This document shows, piece after piece, positions 16,815 to 25,544 of a stretch of 56,825 nt of DNA. How positions within the stretch are numbered: the first letter of the stretch is position 1; each line of letters opens with the position of its first letter. Under the pieces are notes generated by a model. It ran no database searches, was not told where the DNA came from, and was given only the letters and a program-made list of their open reading frames with translations. The position numbers were made by a program, and so were the translations under genes. The DNA is from Alphaproteobacteria bacterium (lineage in GTDB: Bacteria; Pseudomonadota; Alphaproteobacteria; Ferrovibrionales; Ferrovibrionaceae): NCBI GenBank assembly GCA_947473805.1, contig CANJGB010000022.1:1-56825 (forward strand), in the 5' to 3' direction.

Positions 16815-17633
16815 CTAAGCGGCAGCGTCGTTCGCGACCTCATCGGCCCAGACGCGGAACGATTTCAGCGTATGGGCGCCGAAGGAGTGGAGCAGCGGCA
16901 CGTCGGTCGCATCGCGGCCACGCGCCACCACGATGCGGCCGATGCGGCGCTTGTCGTTGCGTGGATCGAAGCCATGCCACTGGCCGCCGATGAACACTTC
17001 CATCGACGCGCTGAAATCCATCGGCGCCGGATCGAACGGCACGCCGATATCGCCGAGATAGGAGTTCACATAGCGCGCCGGAATGTTCAGGCAGCGGCAC
17101 AGCGCTATGGCGAGGTGGGCGAAATCACGACAGACGCCGACGCGCTCCTGGAAGGCGCCATAGGCGGTACGCGTTGCCGATGCACGCTGGTAGTCGAACG
17201 TCAGGTGCTTGTTCACGAAGGTGTTAATCGCCTGGACGCGCGACCAGCCCCGGGGCAGGTGGCCGAACAGGTTCCACGCCGCCTGACTCAGCAGATCGGT
17301 CTCGCAATACCGGCTACCGAGCAGATAGACGAGATAGGCGTCCGGGAGGCGCTCGACCGGAACCTCGGGCGCATCGGGTTCGACGGGATCAGGCAGGCCG
17401 TCGTCAACGACCAGGCCATCGACCCGCACGGAAGATTCACCCGCCGGGGCAATGAAGCGCCGGCAGGAATTGCCAAAGGCATCGGTGTAGATCGTGTGGG
17501 GTACGCCCGGCTGCACGTCGAATGACTGGCGGCGCACCTGCGACACATCACCGCCGCGCGCCTCAAGCAATGCGATCACCGGGGTCGGCGCCACGCATTC
17601 GATTTTAATCTCGCAGCCGAACCTGATGAGCAT
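16815..17633 (-). CDS. Transglutaminase-like family protein
   Basis: A 272-residue cytoplasmic protein with a bacterial transglutaminase-like (cysteine protease fold) core. The catalytic Cys is in ERVGVCRDFAHLAIALCRCL (about residue 168). The His is in SMEVFIGGQWHGFDPRND and is followed by the Asp. The N-terminal 90 residues form the beta-rich domain usual in this group (IKIECVAPTPVIALLEARG). The substrates of such proteins, often peptides, are mostly unknown. A terminator for the upstream gene lies 20 bp before the ATG, so this gene should have its own promoter in a very short space. Confidence 0.85.
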   Translation of the reverse strand: MLIRFGCEIKIECVAPTPVIALLEARGGDVSQVRRQSFDVQPGVPHTIYTDAFGNSCRRFIAPAGESSVRVDGLVVDDGLPDPVEPDAPEVPVERLPDAYLVYLLGSRYCETDLLSQAAWNLFGHLPRGWSRVQAINTFVNKHLTFDYQRASATRTAYGAFQERVGVCRDFAHLAIALCRCLNIPARYVNSYLGDIGVPFDPAPMDFSASMEVFIGGQWHGFDPRNDKRRIGRIVVARGRDATDVPLLHSFGAHTLKSFRVWADEVANDAAA

Positions 17634-17652
17634 CGAGCATCCCTAAATAAAA

Positions 17653-17682
17653 GGCGGCGGCACTGTCTGCCGCCGCCATTAG
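17653..17682 (-). terminator. Rho-independent terminator of the RcnB-like gene
   Basis: On the minus strand, arms at 17668-17677 and 17653-17662 (GGCGGCGGCA and its complement) form a perfect 10-bp stem with a 5-base loop. They are followed by TTTTATTTA, the usual terminator tail. The hairpin starts about 20 bp after the stop codon at 17698. Confidence 0.8.
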
Positions 17683-17697
17683 GCGTTAACGGAGTTT

Positions 17698-18134
17698 TCA
17701 GCCGGCAATGCCGGGCAACACATCGACCACGCGCAAGGTGTTGAGTTCGATCAGCGCCACGTCGGAACCGACCACCACGCGGGCATAGCCCCGCCGCACA
17801 GGCGGCAAACGCCGGTCGAGATCAACCGGCAAACGCTTATAGCATGAGTTGCAGGGCAACGGTGCGTTGCGCACCACGCGCGGCGCCGAAGCGAGACGAA
17901 TTTCCCGCGCGCCGTAATGATCCGAGATCAGCATGCGTTCGGCATCGCTGAACGAGATGGTCGGGCGGTTGCTGGTCGGCGGGTTCGCACGCGGCACGGG
18001 GCGCACGTCGGCCGACTCTACCGCAGGCCGGCCAGAAGGTCGGTCGGCGCGCCGGCGAAAGCGAACTGCGCGCCCGCCAGCACCACCAGCGACGCGACGA
18101 ATATTGCGAGCACGAACACGCGAAACTCCACCAT
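17698..18134 (-). pseudogene. RcnB/CigR-like secreted protein, frameshifted
   Basis: The start at 18134 has an excellent GGAGG ribosome site and encodes a signal peptide (FVLAIFVASLVVLAGAQFAFAGA), but this frame stops after 38 codons at 18018. The remainder is open in another frame and reads SFSDAERMLISDHYG, then LPPVRRGYARVVVGSDVALIEL. That is the C-terminal pattern of RcnB/CigR-like periplasmic proteins (GY-RVIVGDDV). A shift near 18020-18040 would join the signal peptide to PAVESADVRPVPRANPP. It is either a recent mutation, a sequencing error or programmed frameshifting. A proper terminator follows. Confidence 0.6.
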
Positions 18135-18198
18135 GGCCCACCTCCGTCAATTCCTGGAGGCGCAACGCCATGTTTGTTCCACGGTTCCGCCGCAGTAT

Positions 18199-19251
18199 TC
18201 AGGCGGACGCCAATGTCACGACCTTGTCCATTAAAGTCGGCAGGGCGAGCGAACCAAACGTCGCCGGCTGGTGCCACAGGCCATCGACCTTCCTGGCCTC
18301 GCTGGCGGCAAGGCGCGCGGTTGCCACCTGCAGCACGAGGTGGAAGTGGGTGAAGGTGTGTTCGACCGCGCCGTCCACGAGACGCCAGGCAAGACGTGCC
18401 GGCGCCTCTGCCATGGCCGCCTTCAACGTCCACTCCTCCTGCCGCCACGGCGTGGACGGCACCTCGACCATACCACCCAGCAGACCCTTCTCGGGCCGGC
18501 GGCGCAGCAGCACCGCGCCATCGGTCCGCACCAGCCAGAAGGCGATGCCATGGCGCACCGGTCGCGCAGCCTTGGGCGCGCGGCGCGGCAATTCGGCGGC
18601 GATGCCCTGCGCATAGGCATCGCAGCGGTCGCGCAACGGGCAAATAAGGCAGTTCGGATTGCGCGGGGTGCAGACCGTGGCGCCGAGATCCATCAGCGCC
18701 TGGGCGTGGTCGCCGGGACGGCTGGCGGGCACGAGGCCGGCGGCCAGGTCGCGCAGGCGCGCCTTGGCCTGCGGCAGCGCCTGTTCGACCGCGAACAGGC
18801 GCGCGACCACGCGCTCGACATTGCCGTCCACCACATTGGCGCTGCGGTCGAACGCAATCGCGGCGATGGCAGCCGCGGTATAGGGGCCGATTCCCGGCAG
18901 CTTGAGCAGGTCGTCCTCGTGCGACGGGAACACGCCCTTGAGGTCGCGGGCGACGACCTCGGCGCAGCGCTTCAGGTTGCGGGCACGGGCGTAGTAGCCA
19001 AGCCCCGCCCATTCGACGAGCACGTCGTCCAGCGGCGCGGCGGCCAGCGCCTGGACCGTGGGCCAGCGCGCAATGAAGCGGCGGAAATAGGGGCCGACCG
19101 TCACCACGGTGGTCTGCTGCAGCATGATCTCGCTGAGCCACACCGCATAGGGGTCGGGCCGCTGGCCCGGTCCGGCGCGCCAGGGCATTTCGCGGCGAAA
19201 GCGGTCGTACCAGTCGAGAAGTGCTGGGCTTATACTGCGGCGGTCGGGCAC
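18199..19251 (-). CDS. mutY: Adenine DNA glycosylase MutY
   Basis: A 350-residue repair enzyme that removes adenine mispaired with 8-oxoguanine. SEIMLQQTTVVTV near residue 40 gives the MutY-specific QQT. The helix-hairpin-helix is LPGIGPYTAAAIAAIAF, and the catalytic Asp is in VVDGNVERV. A 4Fe-4S cluster is held by the four cysteines of CTPRNPNCLICPLRDRC. The C-terminal Nudix-like domain (VLLRRRPEKGLLGGMVEVP) recognises oxoG. ATG at 19251 is 28 bp from the divergent DUF721 gene, so the promoters overlap the opposite coding starts. Confidence 0.93.
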   Translation of the reverse strand: MPDRRSISPALLDWYDRFRREMPWRAGPGQRPDPYAVWLSEIMLQQTTVVTVGPYFRRFIARWPTVQALAAAPLDDVLVEWAGLGYYARARNLKRCAEVVARDLKGVFPSHEDDLLKLPGIGPYTAAAIAAIAFDRSANVVDGNVERVVARLFAVEQALPQAKARLRDLAAGLVPASRPGDHAQALMDLGATVCTPRNPNCLICPLRDRCDAYAQGIAAELPRRAPKAARPVRHGIAFWLVRTDGAVLLRRRPEKGLLGGMVEVPSTPWRQEEWTLKAAMAEAPARLAWRLVDGAVEHTFTHFHLVLQVATARLAASEARKVDGLWHQPATFGSLALPTLMDKVVTLASA

Positions 19252-19279
19252 GCCCGGACCTTAACCTGCCGGCAGGTGG

Positions 19280-19744
19280 ATGGCCTACACCCCACGGACG
19301 ATCGGATCGAGCGTCGGTCGCATTGCGCGCCCGGTCCTGAAGGCGCGCGGCTTTGCCGCCGCCGATATCCTGGCCAAGTGGCGGCTGGTGGTCGGCGACG
19401 TGCTGGCCGACCGCACCGCGCCCGAACGGCTGGTCTGGCCGGCTGGCCGGTCGGAAGGAGCGGTCCTGAAACTGCGCGTCGCACCGGGTTTTGCCCCCGA
19501 GGTGCAGCACCTGGCACCGCTGATCATCGACCGGATCAACACATTCTTCGGCTACCGCGCAGTTGCCCGCCTCGGCCTGTCGCAAGGACCCCTGCCGAAA
19601 CCGCCGGCACCGCCGAAACCGCCGCCGCGCGCGCTGCTTCCCGAGGAACAGGCGCGACTCGACGGATTGCTTGGCGAAATACAGGATGAGGGCCTGCGGG
19701 CCAGCCTGGCGCGACTCGGCCACGGCCTTATCGCCGCCAAATAG
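19280..19744 (+). CDS. DUF721 / DciA-like protein
   Basis: A 154-residue basic protein with the DUF721 core in its first 95 residues (ILAKWRLVVGDVLADRTAPERLVWP, then LAPLIIDRINTFFGY). In other bacteria DciA proteins of this family help load the replicative helicase DnaB. A Pro-rich linker (LPKPPAPPKPPPRALLP) joins a short helical tail. It is divergent from mutY and followed by dsbA-like and smc genes, a neighbourhood seen widely in alphaproteobacteria. The role in helicase loading is inferred from the family. Confidence 0.8.
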   Translation: MAYTPRTIGSSVGRIARPVLKARGFAAADILAKWRLVVGDVLADRTAPERLVWPAGRSEGAVLKLRVAPGFAPEVQHLAPLIIDRINTFFGYRAVARLGLSQGPLPKPPAPPKPPPRALLPEEQARLDGLLGEIQDEGLRASLARLGHGLIAAK

Positions 19745-19769
19745 ACCGCATAAGGCAAGGCCAGAAACC

Positions 19770-19778
19770 TGTGGATAA
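19770..19778 (-). promoter_or_regulatory. Perfect DnaA box between dciA-like and dsbA-like genes
   Basis: TGTGGATAA is the exact complement of the DnaA box TTATCCACA. It lies in the 107-bp space before the DsbA-like start and 25 bp after the DUF721 stop. A single box is not an origin; it could serve for DnaA-linked transcription control or be chance. Confidence 0.35.
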
Positions 19779-19851
19779 GGTCTTTCGTCCGTTGATGGAG
19801 GTTATGTTGCAGCCCTATAGTCCCACCATATCTAGTGGTCAGGCGTGGAAA

Positions 19852-20568
19852 ATGAGGCAGATAAAGCATTGGGTTATGGGTTTCGGCATCGGCGCCTTGC
19901 TGGCGCTGGGCCTCGCCATGCCCGCGAGCGCGCAGCCGTCCCCCAACCCGGGCGACATGGTGCTGGGCAAGGACGACGCGCCGGTCACGGTGATCGAATA
20001 TGCCTCGCTGACCTGCCCGCACTGCGCCCACTTCCATGAGGAAGTCTGGCCGGAGCTGAAGAAGCAGTACATCGACACCGGCAAGATCAAGTTCATCTAC
20101 CGCGACTTCCCGCTGGACGAGGCGGCGATGCGCGGCTCGCAGCTGGCGCGCTGCAAGGGTGACACGGCCAGCTTCTATGCCTTCGCCGACATCCTGTTCA
20201 CCCAGCAGCGGACCTGGGCGACCCAGGCATGGGCCGACAACCTGGCGCAGATCGCGCGCCTCGGCGGCATCGGCGCGGACCAGTTCAAGGCCTGCATGAA
20301 CGACAAGGCGCTGTCGGACTCGATCCTGAAGTCGCGGCTGGACGCCCAGAACAAGTATGCCGTCAGCGGCACGCCAACCCTGATCGTCAACGAGAAGAAC
20401 GTCGGCAGCCCGGCGACCTTCGAGGACATGCGCAAGGCCATCGACGCGGTCCTGCCGCGCGGCACGGCCAGCGCGGCGCCCACTGTTACGACGACCGCGA
20501 CGGCGACGCCCGCCAAGGTCGAGCCGCAGGGCGTGTGGGCCAGAATCAAGAGCTGGTTCGGCTCGTAA
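19852..20568 (+). CDS. DsbA-family thiol-disulfide protein, periplasmic
   Basis: A 238-residue secreted thioredoxin-fold protein. The signal peptide is KHWVMGFGIGALLALGLAMPASA. The active site CPHC is in EYASLTCPHCAHFHEEVWPELKK, near residue 60, and the cis-Pro loop is VSGTPTLIVN. It resembles the BdbD/DsbA group that oxidises or shuffles disulfides. The last 40 residues are a Thr/Ala-rich linker and WARIKSWFG, an unusual amphipathic tail. ATG at 19852 gives a normal signal peptide; the frame is open upstream but without support. smc starts 28 bp after the stop. Confidence 0.88.
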   Translation: MRQIKHWVMGFGIGALLALGLAMPASAQPSPNPGDMVLGKDDAPVTVIEYASLTCPHCAHFHEEVWPELKKQYIDTGKIKFIYRDFPLDEAAMRGSQLARCKGDTASFYAFADILFTQQRTWATQAWADNLAQIARLGGIGADQFKACMNDKALSDSILKSRLDAQNKYAVSGTPTLIVNEKNVGSPATFEDMRKAIDAVLPRGTASAAPTVTTTATATPAKVEPQGVWARIKSWFGS

Positions 20569-20596
20569 GAAACCAAGTACGCGAGGAGTTACGATC

Positions 20597-23500
20597 TTGC
20601 AGTTCACCAAGATGCGGCTGTCCGGCTTCAAGTCGTTCGTCGAGCCGACCGAAGTGGCGATCCATCCCGGCCTGACGGGCCTGGTGGGCCCCAACGGTTG
20701 CGGCAAGTCGAACCTTGTCGAGGCGCTGCGCTGGGTGATGGGCGAGAACTCGCCGAAGAAGATGCGCGGCGGGTCGATGGACGACGTGATCTTTGCCGGC
20801 ACGTCGTCGCGCCCGTCGCGCAACATCGCGGAAGTGTCGCTGACGCTCGACAATTCGTCGCGCTCGGCCCCGGCCGCGTTCAACGACACGACCGACATCG
20901 AGATCGTCCGCAAGATCGAGCGCGAGCATGGCTCGGCCTATTCGATCAACGGCTCGGAAGCGCGCGCGCGCGACGTGCAACTGCTGTTCGCGGACCTGGC
21001 ATCGGGCGCGCACTCGACCGCCATGGTCAGCCAGGGCCGCGTCGGCGCGCTGATCAACGCCAAGCCGACCGACCGCCGTGTCCTGCTGGAAGAGGCGGCG
21101 GGCATTACCGGCCTGCACTCGCGCCGGCACGAGGCGGAGCTGCGCCTGAAGGGCGCCGAGCAGAACCTGGCCCGCGTCGATGACGTGCTGGGCCAGCTCG
21201 ATCAGCAATTGCAGGGCCTGAAGCGCCAGGCGCGCCAGGCCAACCGCTATCGCAACCTGTCGGGCCATATCCGCCGCGCCGAAGCGGTGATGTACCACCT
21301 GCGCTTCGTGCAGACGGCCACCGCCCTGGCCGAGGCCGAAGAGGCGGTGAAAGAGATCGAGGCGCTGGTCGCCGAGCTGACGCAACAGGCCGCCGCCGCG
21401 CAGGTGGCCGAGGCCGAGGCGTCCGAGGCCCTGCCGCCGCTGCGCCAGGCCGAGGCCGAGGCCGCCGCCGCCCTGCACCGCCTGTCGGTCGCGCGCGACG
21501 GACTGGACGCCGAGGAACGCCGCGCCCTGCAGACCAAGGCGCAACTGGAACAGCGCCTGGGCCAGATCGCCGCCGACACCGGCCGCGAGGAAGCATTGGC
21601 CCGCGATGCGCAGGAAGCCATTGGCCGGCTGGACACCGAGAACAGCGAGATTGAACAGCAGCGTGCCGGCGAGGCCGAGGCGCAGCAAACCGCCAGCACC
21701 GATGTCGAGCAGCGCGTCACCGAAGTGCGCGAGCGCCAGGCCGAACTCGACCGCCTGACCGAGCGCGCCGCGCAGGAACAGGCCGCCCGCACGCGTCTAA
21801 ACCAGGGCCTGGCGGAAACGCAGAAGCGCCTGCAGCGCCTGGCGCTGCGCCGCGCCGAAGTCGAAGGCGAGCGCGACCGTCTGGTTGCCGCCGGCGACGA
21901 CATCGCGAAGTCGGAAGCGGCGAGCGAAGCCGTTGTGGCGGCGCAGGCTCGTGCAGAGGCAGCACGCACCGCCTTGGTCGAGGCCGAGCAGGCGCGTAAC
22001 GCCGCGCAGGGCGACGAAGCCACGGCGCGCGAAGCGGCACAGAAGCTGGAAGCCGCCGCGACGCGTCTCGCCGCCGAAGAAGCCGGCCTAGCCAAGCTGC
22101 TGGCGGTAAACGAGAACGACCTGTGGCCGCCGATGATCGACGCCGTTGGCGTCGCCGCCGGCTACGAAAAGGCGATTGGCGCGGCGCTGGGCGAAGACCT
22201 GAACGCCGCCGCCGACACCGCGGCGCCGATGCACTGGACCGTGCTGCCGCCGTTGGAAGATGCACCGGCTTTGCCGCACGGCGCCGTGCCGCTGAGCGAA
22301 TTCGTTACCGCGCCGCCGGCGCTTGCCCGCCGCCTGGCGCAGATCGGCGTTGTCGAAGATGAAGCCGGCGAGGCCTTGCAGGCGACCCTGCGCCCGGGCC
22401 AGCGCCTGGTTTCGAAGTCGGGCGCGCTGTGGCGCTGGGATGGTTTCACCGCCAAGGCGGGAGCGCCGACCTCGGCCTCGCTGCGCCTGGAGCAGCGCAA
22501 CCGGCTGAACCAGCTGCGCGGCGAACTGGGCGAACTGCGCGAGCGCCTGACCGGCGCGCAGACCGCGTTCGGCACTGCCCGCCAGGCTTCGCAGGCGGCA
22601 CAGGCCGCCGACCGCGCAGCCCGTGACGCGACCCGCGAAGCCGATGCGGCGCTGAACCGCGCCCGCGACGAACAGGCCCGCGCGATCCAGCAAGCGGCGG
22701 CGCGCGCCTCGCGCCTCGCCGCCCTGGCCGAAGCCATCGAACAGGTCGTGCGCGACGAGACCGAAACCCGCGCCCGCCTGGAGCAGGACAATGCGGCGCT
22801 TGCCGGCCTGCCGCCGGAACAGGAGGTGCGCGAGCTGATCGCGACATTGCGCACCGAGATGGAACAGCTGCGCCAGGCCCTGGCAGAAGCGCGCAGCGCG
22901 CTGGACCTCCTGCGCCGCGACGCCAGCCAGCGCGCCCGCCGCATGGAGGCCATCGGCATCGAGCGCCGCTCGTGGACCAACCGTGCGGAAGGCGCGGCCC
23001 AGCACATCGCGCAGCTGGCCGAACGCGGCGCCGAGGCGAACGTCGAACTGGAAGCCGTGTCGAAGATTCCCGGCGAGATCGCCGAGAAGCGCAACGCGCT
23101 GCTGGACCAGATCGGCATTGCCGAGACCGAGCGCCGCGAACGCGCCGACGCGCTGGCCACGGCCGAGAACGAACTTTCGACGCGCGCCAAGTCATCGAAG
23201 GACCTGAACAACCAGCTGGGCGGCGCCCGCGAAGAACGCGTCCGTCGCCAGGGCGAGCACGACCATATCGGCTCGGTCCTGCAGGACATCGCCGTCCGCA
23301 TCCGCGAGGCGCTGGAATGCGCGCCGAACGAGGCGCTGGCCGTGGCCGAGGTGCCGGCGAACGAGCCGCTGCCGGAACTGCCGGCGATCGAGACCAAGCT
23401 GGAGCGCCTGAAGAAGGAGCGCGACACGATGGGCCCGGTCAACCTGCGCGCCGAGATCGAGGCGACGGAGGTGGAGCAGCAGCTGACCGGCCTGCAGACC

Positions 23501-24055
23501 GAGAAGGACGACCTGATCGCCGCCATCGACCGGCTGCGCCAGGGCATTTCGTCGCTGAACAAGGAAGGCCGCGAGCGTCTGCTGGAGGCCTTCAAGAAGG
23601 TCGACGAGCATTTCCAGAAGCTGTTCGTCCAGGTGTTCGGTGGCGGCAAGGCGCACCTGACCCTGACGGAAGCGGCCGACCCGCTGGACGCCGGCCTCGA
23701 GATCATGGCGTCGCCGCCGGGCAAGCGCCTGCAGACGCTCAGCCTGCTTTCCGGCGGCGAGCAGGCCCTGACCGCGCTCAGCCTGCTGTTTGCGGTGTTC
23801 ATGACCAACCCGGCGCCGATCTGTGTGCTGGACGAAGTGGACGCCCCGCTGGACGACGCCAACGTCGAGCGGCTGTGCAACCTGCTCGACACCATGGTGC
23901 GTGCCGGCGAGACCCGCTTCATCGTGGTCACCCACCACCCGATCACCATGGCGCGCATGGACCGCCTGCTGGGCGTCACCATGGCGGAGCGCGGCGTCTC
24001 GACGCTCGTCTCCGTCGATCTGCAGGGCGCGCAGGAACTGCGCAAGACGGCCTAG
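20597..24055 (+). CDS. smc: Chromosome segregation protein SMC
   Basis: A 1152-residue condensin ATPase that extrudes and organises DNA loops. Walker A is GLVGPNGCGKSN (about residue 34); signature LSGGEQAL is near 1052 and Walker B PICVLDEVDAPLDD near 1073. Between them are two long Ala/Glu/Arg-rich coiled-coil arms and a hinge at about 505-625. The start is TTG at 20597: MQFTKMRLSGFKSFVEP is the exact expected N-terminus and GAGGAG lies 8 bp upstream. ScpA and ScpB are not here. A strong hairpin follows the stop. Confidence 0.95.
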   Translation: MQFTKMRLSGFKSFVEPTEVAIHPGLTGLVGPNGCGKSNLVEALRWVMGENSPKKMRGGSMDDVIFAGTSSRPSRNIAEVSLTLDNSSRSAPAAFNDTTDIEIVRKIEREHGSAYSINGSEARARDVQLLFADLASGAHSTAMVSQGRVGALINAKPTDRRVLLEEAAGITGLHSRRHEAELRLKGAEQNLARVDDVLGQLDQQLQGLKRQARQANRYRNLSGHIRRAEAVMYHLRFVQTATALAEAEEAVKEIEALVAELTQQAAAAQVAEAEASEALPPLRQAEAEAAAALHRLSVARDGLDAEERRALQTKAQLEQRLGQIAADTGREEALARDAQEAIGRLDTENSEIEQQRAGEAEAQQTASTDVEQRVTEVRERQAELDRLTERAAQEQAARTRLNQGLAETQKRLQRLALRRAEVEGERDRLVAAGDDIAKSEAASEAVVAAQARAEAARTALVEAEQARNAAQGDEATAREAAQKLEAAATRLAAEEAGLAKLLAVNENDLWPPMIDAVGVAAGYEKAIGAALGEDLNAAADTAAPMHWTVLPPLEDAPALPHGAVPLSEFVTAPPALARRLAQIGVVEDEAGEALQATLRPGQRLVSKSGALWRWDGFTAKAGAPTSASLRLEQRNRLNQLRGELGELRERLTGAQTAFGTARQASQAAQAADRAARDATREADAALNRARDEQARAIQQAAARASRLAALAEAIEQVVRDETETRARLEQDNAALAGLPPEQEVRELIATLRTEMEQLRQALAEARSALDLLRRDASQRARRMEAIGIERRSWTNRAEGAAQHIAQLAERGAEANVELEAVSKIPGEIAEKRNALLDQIGIAETERRERADALATAENELSTRAKSSKDLNNQLGGAREERVRRQGEHDHIGSVLQDIAVRIREALECAPNEALAVAEVPANEPLPELPAIETKLERLKKERDTMGPVNLRAEIEATEVEQQLTGLQTEKDDLIAAIDRLRQGISSLNKEGRERLLEAFKKVDEHFQKLFVQVFGGGKAHLTLTEAADPLDAGLEIMASPPGKRLQTLSLLSGGEQALTALSLLFAVFMTNPAPICVLDEVDAPLDDANVERLCNLLDTMVRAGETRFIVVTHHPITMARMDRLLGVTMAERGVSTLVSVDLQGAQELRKTA

Positions 24056-24066
24056 ACCCTTAGTGA

Positions 24067-24096
24067 CCCCGCGCCTGGCCAATGGCCGGCGCGGGG
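24067..24096 (+). terminator. Hairpin after smc
   Basis: CCCCGCGCC at 24067-24075 pairs with GGCGCGGGG at 24088-24096, and an inner GGCC/GGCC extends the stem around a three-base loop. The structure starts 11 bp after the smc stop. It is followed by GTGGCTTTA rather than a clean T-run, so the terminator is probable but not ideal. Confidence 0.55.
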
Positions 24097-24168
24097 GTGG
24101 CTTTACAGCCCGCCTTCCGCTGGCCATGCTGGGGCCTGAGCGGGTGGAAACGACAGCGGGCGAGAGCA

Positions 24169-24900
24169 ATGCGCGTCAGCGGCGTCACCATTTCATTCCT
24201 GGACATCCCGGCGGGCACCGATGCGGCGTTCGCGCAATGGTGCGACCACGATCATGTGCCCGAAATTGTCAGCCTGCCGGCGGTGGCGGCGGGACGGCGC
24301 TATTTTGCCTCGCCCGACCTGCTGGCGCGGCGGGCCAGCCAGGGCCATGTGCTGGACGGCGGCAAGGGCCGCTATTGCAGCACATATCTGCTGAGCGGCG
24401 ACCTTGACGTCGCGCGGGCGCAGATCGCGGAGCGAGCCAAGGCGCTGATCGCCGCCGGGCGGACGTTTCCCGGCCGCGAGGTTGTGTTCTCGAAAATGTA
24501 TCGCCTGACCGGCGTCTACAAATCATCGCGCGTCGAGGTCGGCGACGAGGCGGTGCCGTATCTCGGCCACCAGGGCATCCAGGTGGCGTTCGGCGAGGTG
24601 ACGAACCCCGCGAACGCCCGCACGGCAACGGCCTGGTGGGACGAGTTCCATTATCCCGACATGCTGAGCGTGCCGGGCTGGCTGGCGGCGCTGAAGTTCG
24701 AGCCGGTGGGCGAGGAAGGCCTGGGAAAATTCATGCACCTGTTCCTGCTGGACCGGCCGCCGGAGGAAGCGCACGTGGAACTGCAGAAGGTGGTGCAGGG
24801 CTGGCGGCGCGCCGGGCGCAGCCCGTCACCCAACGGGATCTACAGGCGGAGCATCGCGGCGCCGTTCGCGCTGGTCACGCCCAACGGCACGGCACGCTGA
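24169..24900 (+). CDS. Duplicated EthD-like (dimeric alpha-beta barrel) protein, first paralogue
   Basis: A 243-residue protein with two ferredoxin-like half-domains, each showing the pattern W-x3-H-x-P followed by a P-G/A turn and an RY/KFE strand. The halves are QWCDHDHVPEIVSLPAVAAG at about 22-42 and WWDEFHYPDMLSVPGWLAAL at about 150-170. The fold is that of EthD/antibiotic-monooxygenase barrels, small catalysts or binding proteins in degradation pathways. No catalytic function can be assigned. ATG at 24169 is the first good start; a ribosome site GCGAGAG is weak. The next gene, 9 bp downstream, is a paralogue. Confidence 0.6.
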   Translation: MRVSGVTISFLDIPAGTDAAFAQWCDHDHVPEIVSLPAVAAGRRYFASPDLLARRASQGHVLDGGKGRYCSTYLLSGDLDVARAQIAERAKALIAAGRTFPGREVVFSKMYRLTGVYKSSRVEVGDEAVPYLGHQGIQVAFGEVTNPANARTATAWWDEFHYPDMLSVPGWLAALKFEPVGEEGLGKFMHLFLLDRPPEEAHVELQKVVQGWRRAGRSPSPNGIYRRSIAAPFALVTPNGTAR

Positions 24901-24909
24901 GGAGACACC

Positions 24910-25542
24910 ATGACCGAGCGCGGCAACAACATCGTCATCATCTACGCTGACTGCACGCCCGAGGCGGATGCCGAATACAACAGGTGGTACGACACGCGGC
25001 ACATGCCGCAGCGCCTCACCGTGCCGGGCTATCTGGCCACCGTGCGCTACCAGAACACCGGCAAGGGAGCGAAGTACGTGATGCTGTACGAGCTCAGCGG
25101 CGCCGACGTGCTGGACAGCGCGCCGGTCAAGCAGATCAGCGCCACCTACGACGACTGGGACAGGAAGATGATGGCGGCGGCAACGGTGGAGGCGCGCGGC
25201 GTCTACCAGCGCGTCTTTACCGGCAAGCAGACGGTGCTGGATCACGCGCCGTTCCTGATCACGGTGCGCATCGAGGTGGATAAGGAAAACGACGCCGAGT
25301 TCAATGACTGGTACGGGCAGGACCACATGCCCGGACTGGCCGTCACGCCGGGCGTGCGCGCGGCGCGGCGCTACCGGCAGCTATCCGGCAATTCATCGAC
25401 CTATCTGGCGGTCTATGAACTGGACGACGGCAATATCCGGCAGAACCCCGTGTGGCAGAAGGCCAGCGATACCGAGTGGACGCGCCGCATGCTGCCCAAG
25501 CTGAAGAATCCGCGCCTGACCGAAGCCAGGCGCGTTTTCTAG
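24910..25542 (+). CDS. Duplicated EthD-like (dimeric alpha-beta barrel) protein, second paralogue
   Basis: A 210-residue protein with two repeats of one motif: RWYDTRHMPQRLTVPGYLAT at about 25-44 and DWYGQDHMPGLAVTPGVRAA at about 130-150, each followed by VRYQ or RRYR and a strand such as YVMLYEL or YLAVYEL. This is an EthD/Dabb-type fold duplicated within one chain, as in the preceding gene. A GGAGACACC ribosome site precedes ATG at 24910. It ends 2 bp before the convergent catalase stop. The function is unknown; the context suggests a catabolic or oxidative pathway. Confidence 0.6.
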   Translation: MTERGNNIVIIYADCTPEADAEYNRWYDTRHMPQRLTVPGYLATVRYQNTGKGAKYVMLYELSGADVLDSAPVKQISATYDDWDRKMMAAATVEARGVYQRVFTGKQTVLDHAPFLITVRIEVDKENDAEFNDWYGQDHMPGLAVTPGVRAARRYRQLSGNSSTYLAVYELDDGNIRQNPVWQKASDTEWTRRMLPKLKNPRLTEARRVF

Positions 25543-25544
25543 CC

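Noticed and set aside
19552-20913. A 453-codon minus-strand frame across the DUF721, DsbA-like and smc genes
   Set aside because: It covers parts of three well-supported genes and has no motif of its own.
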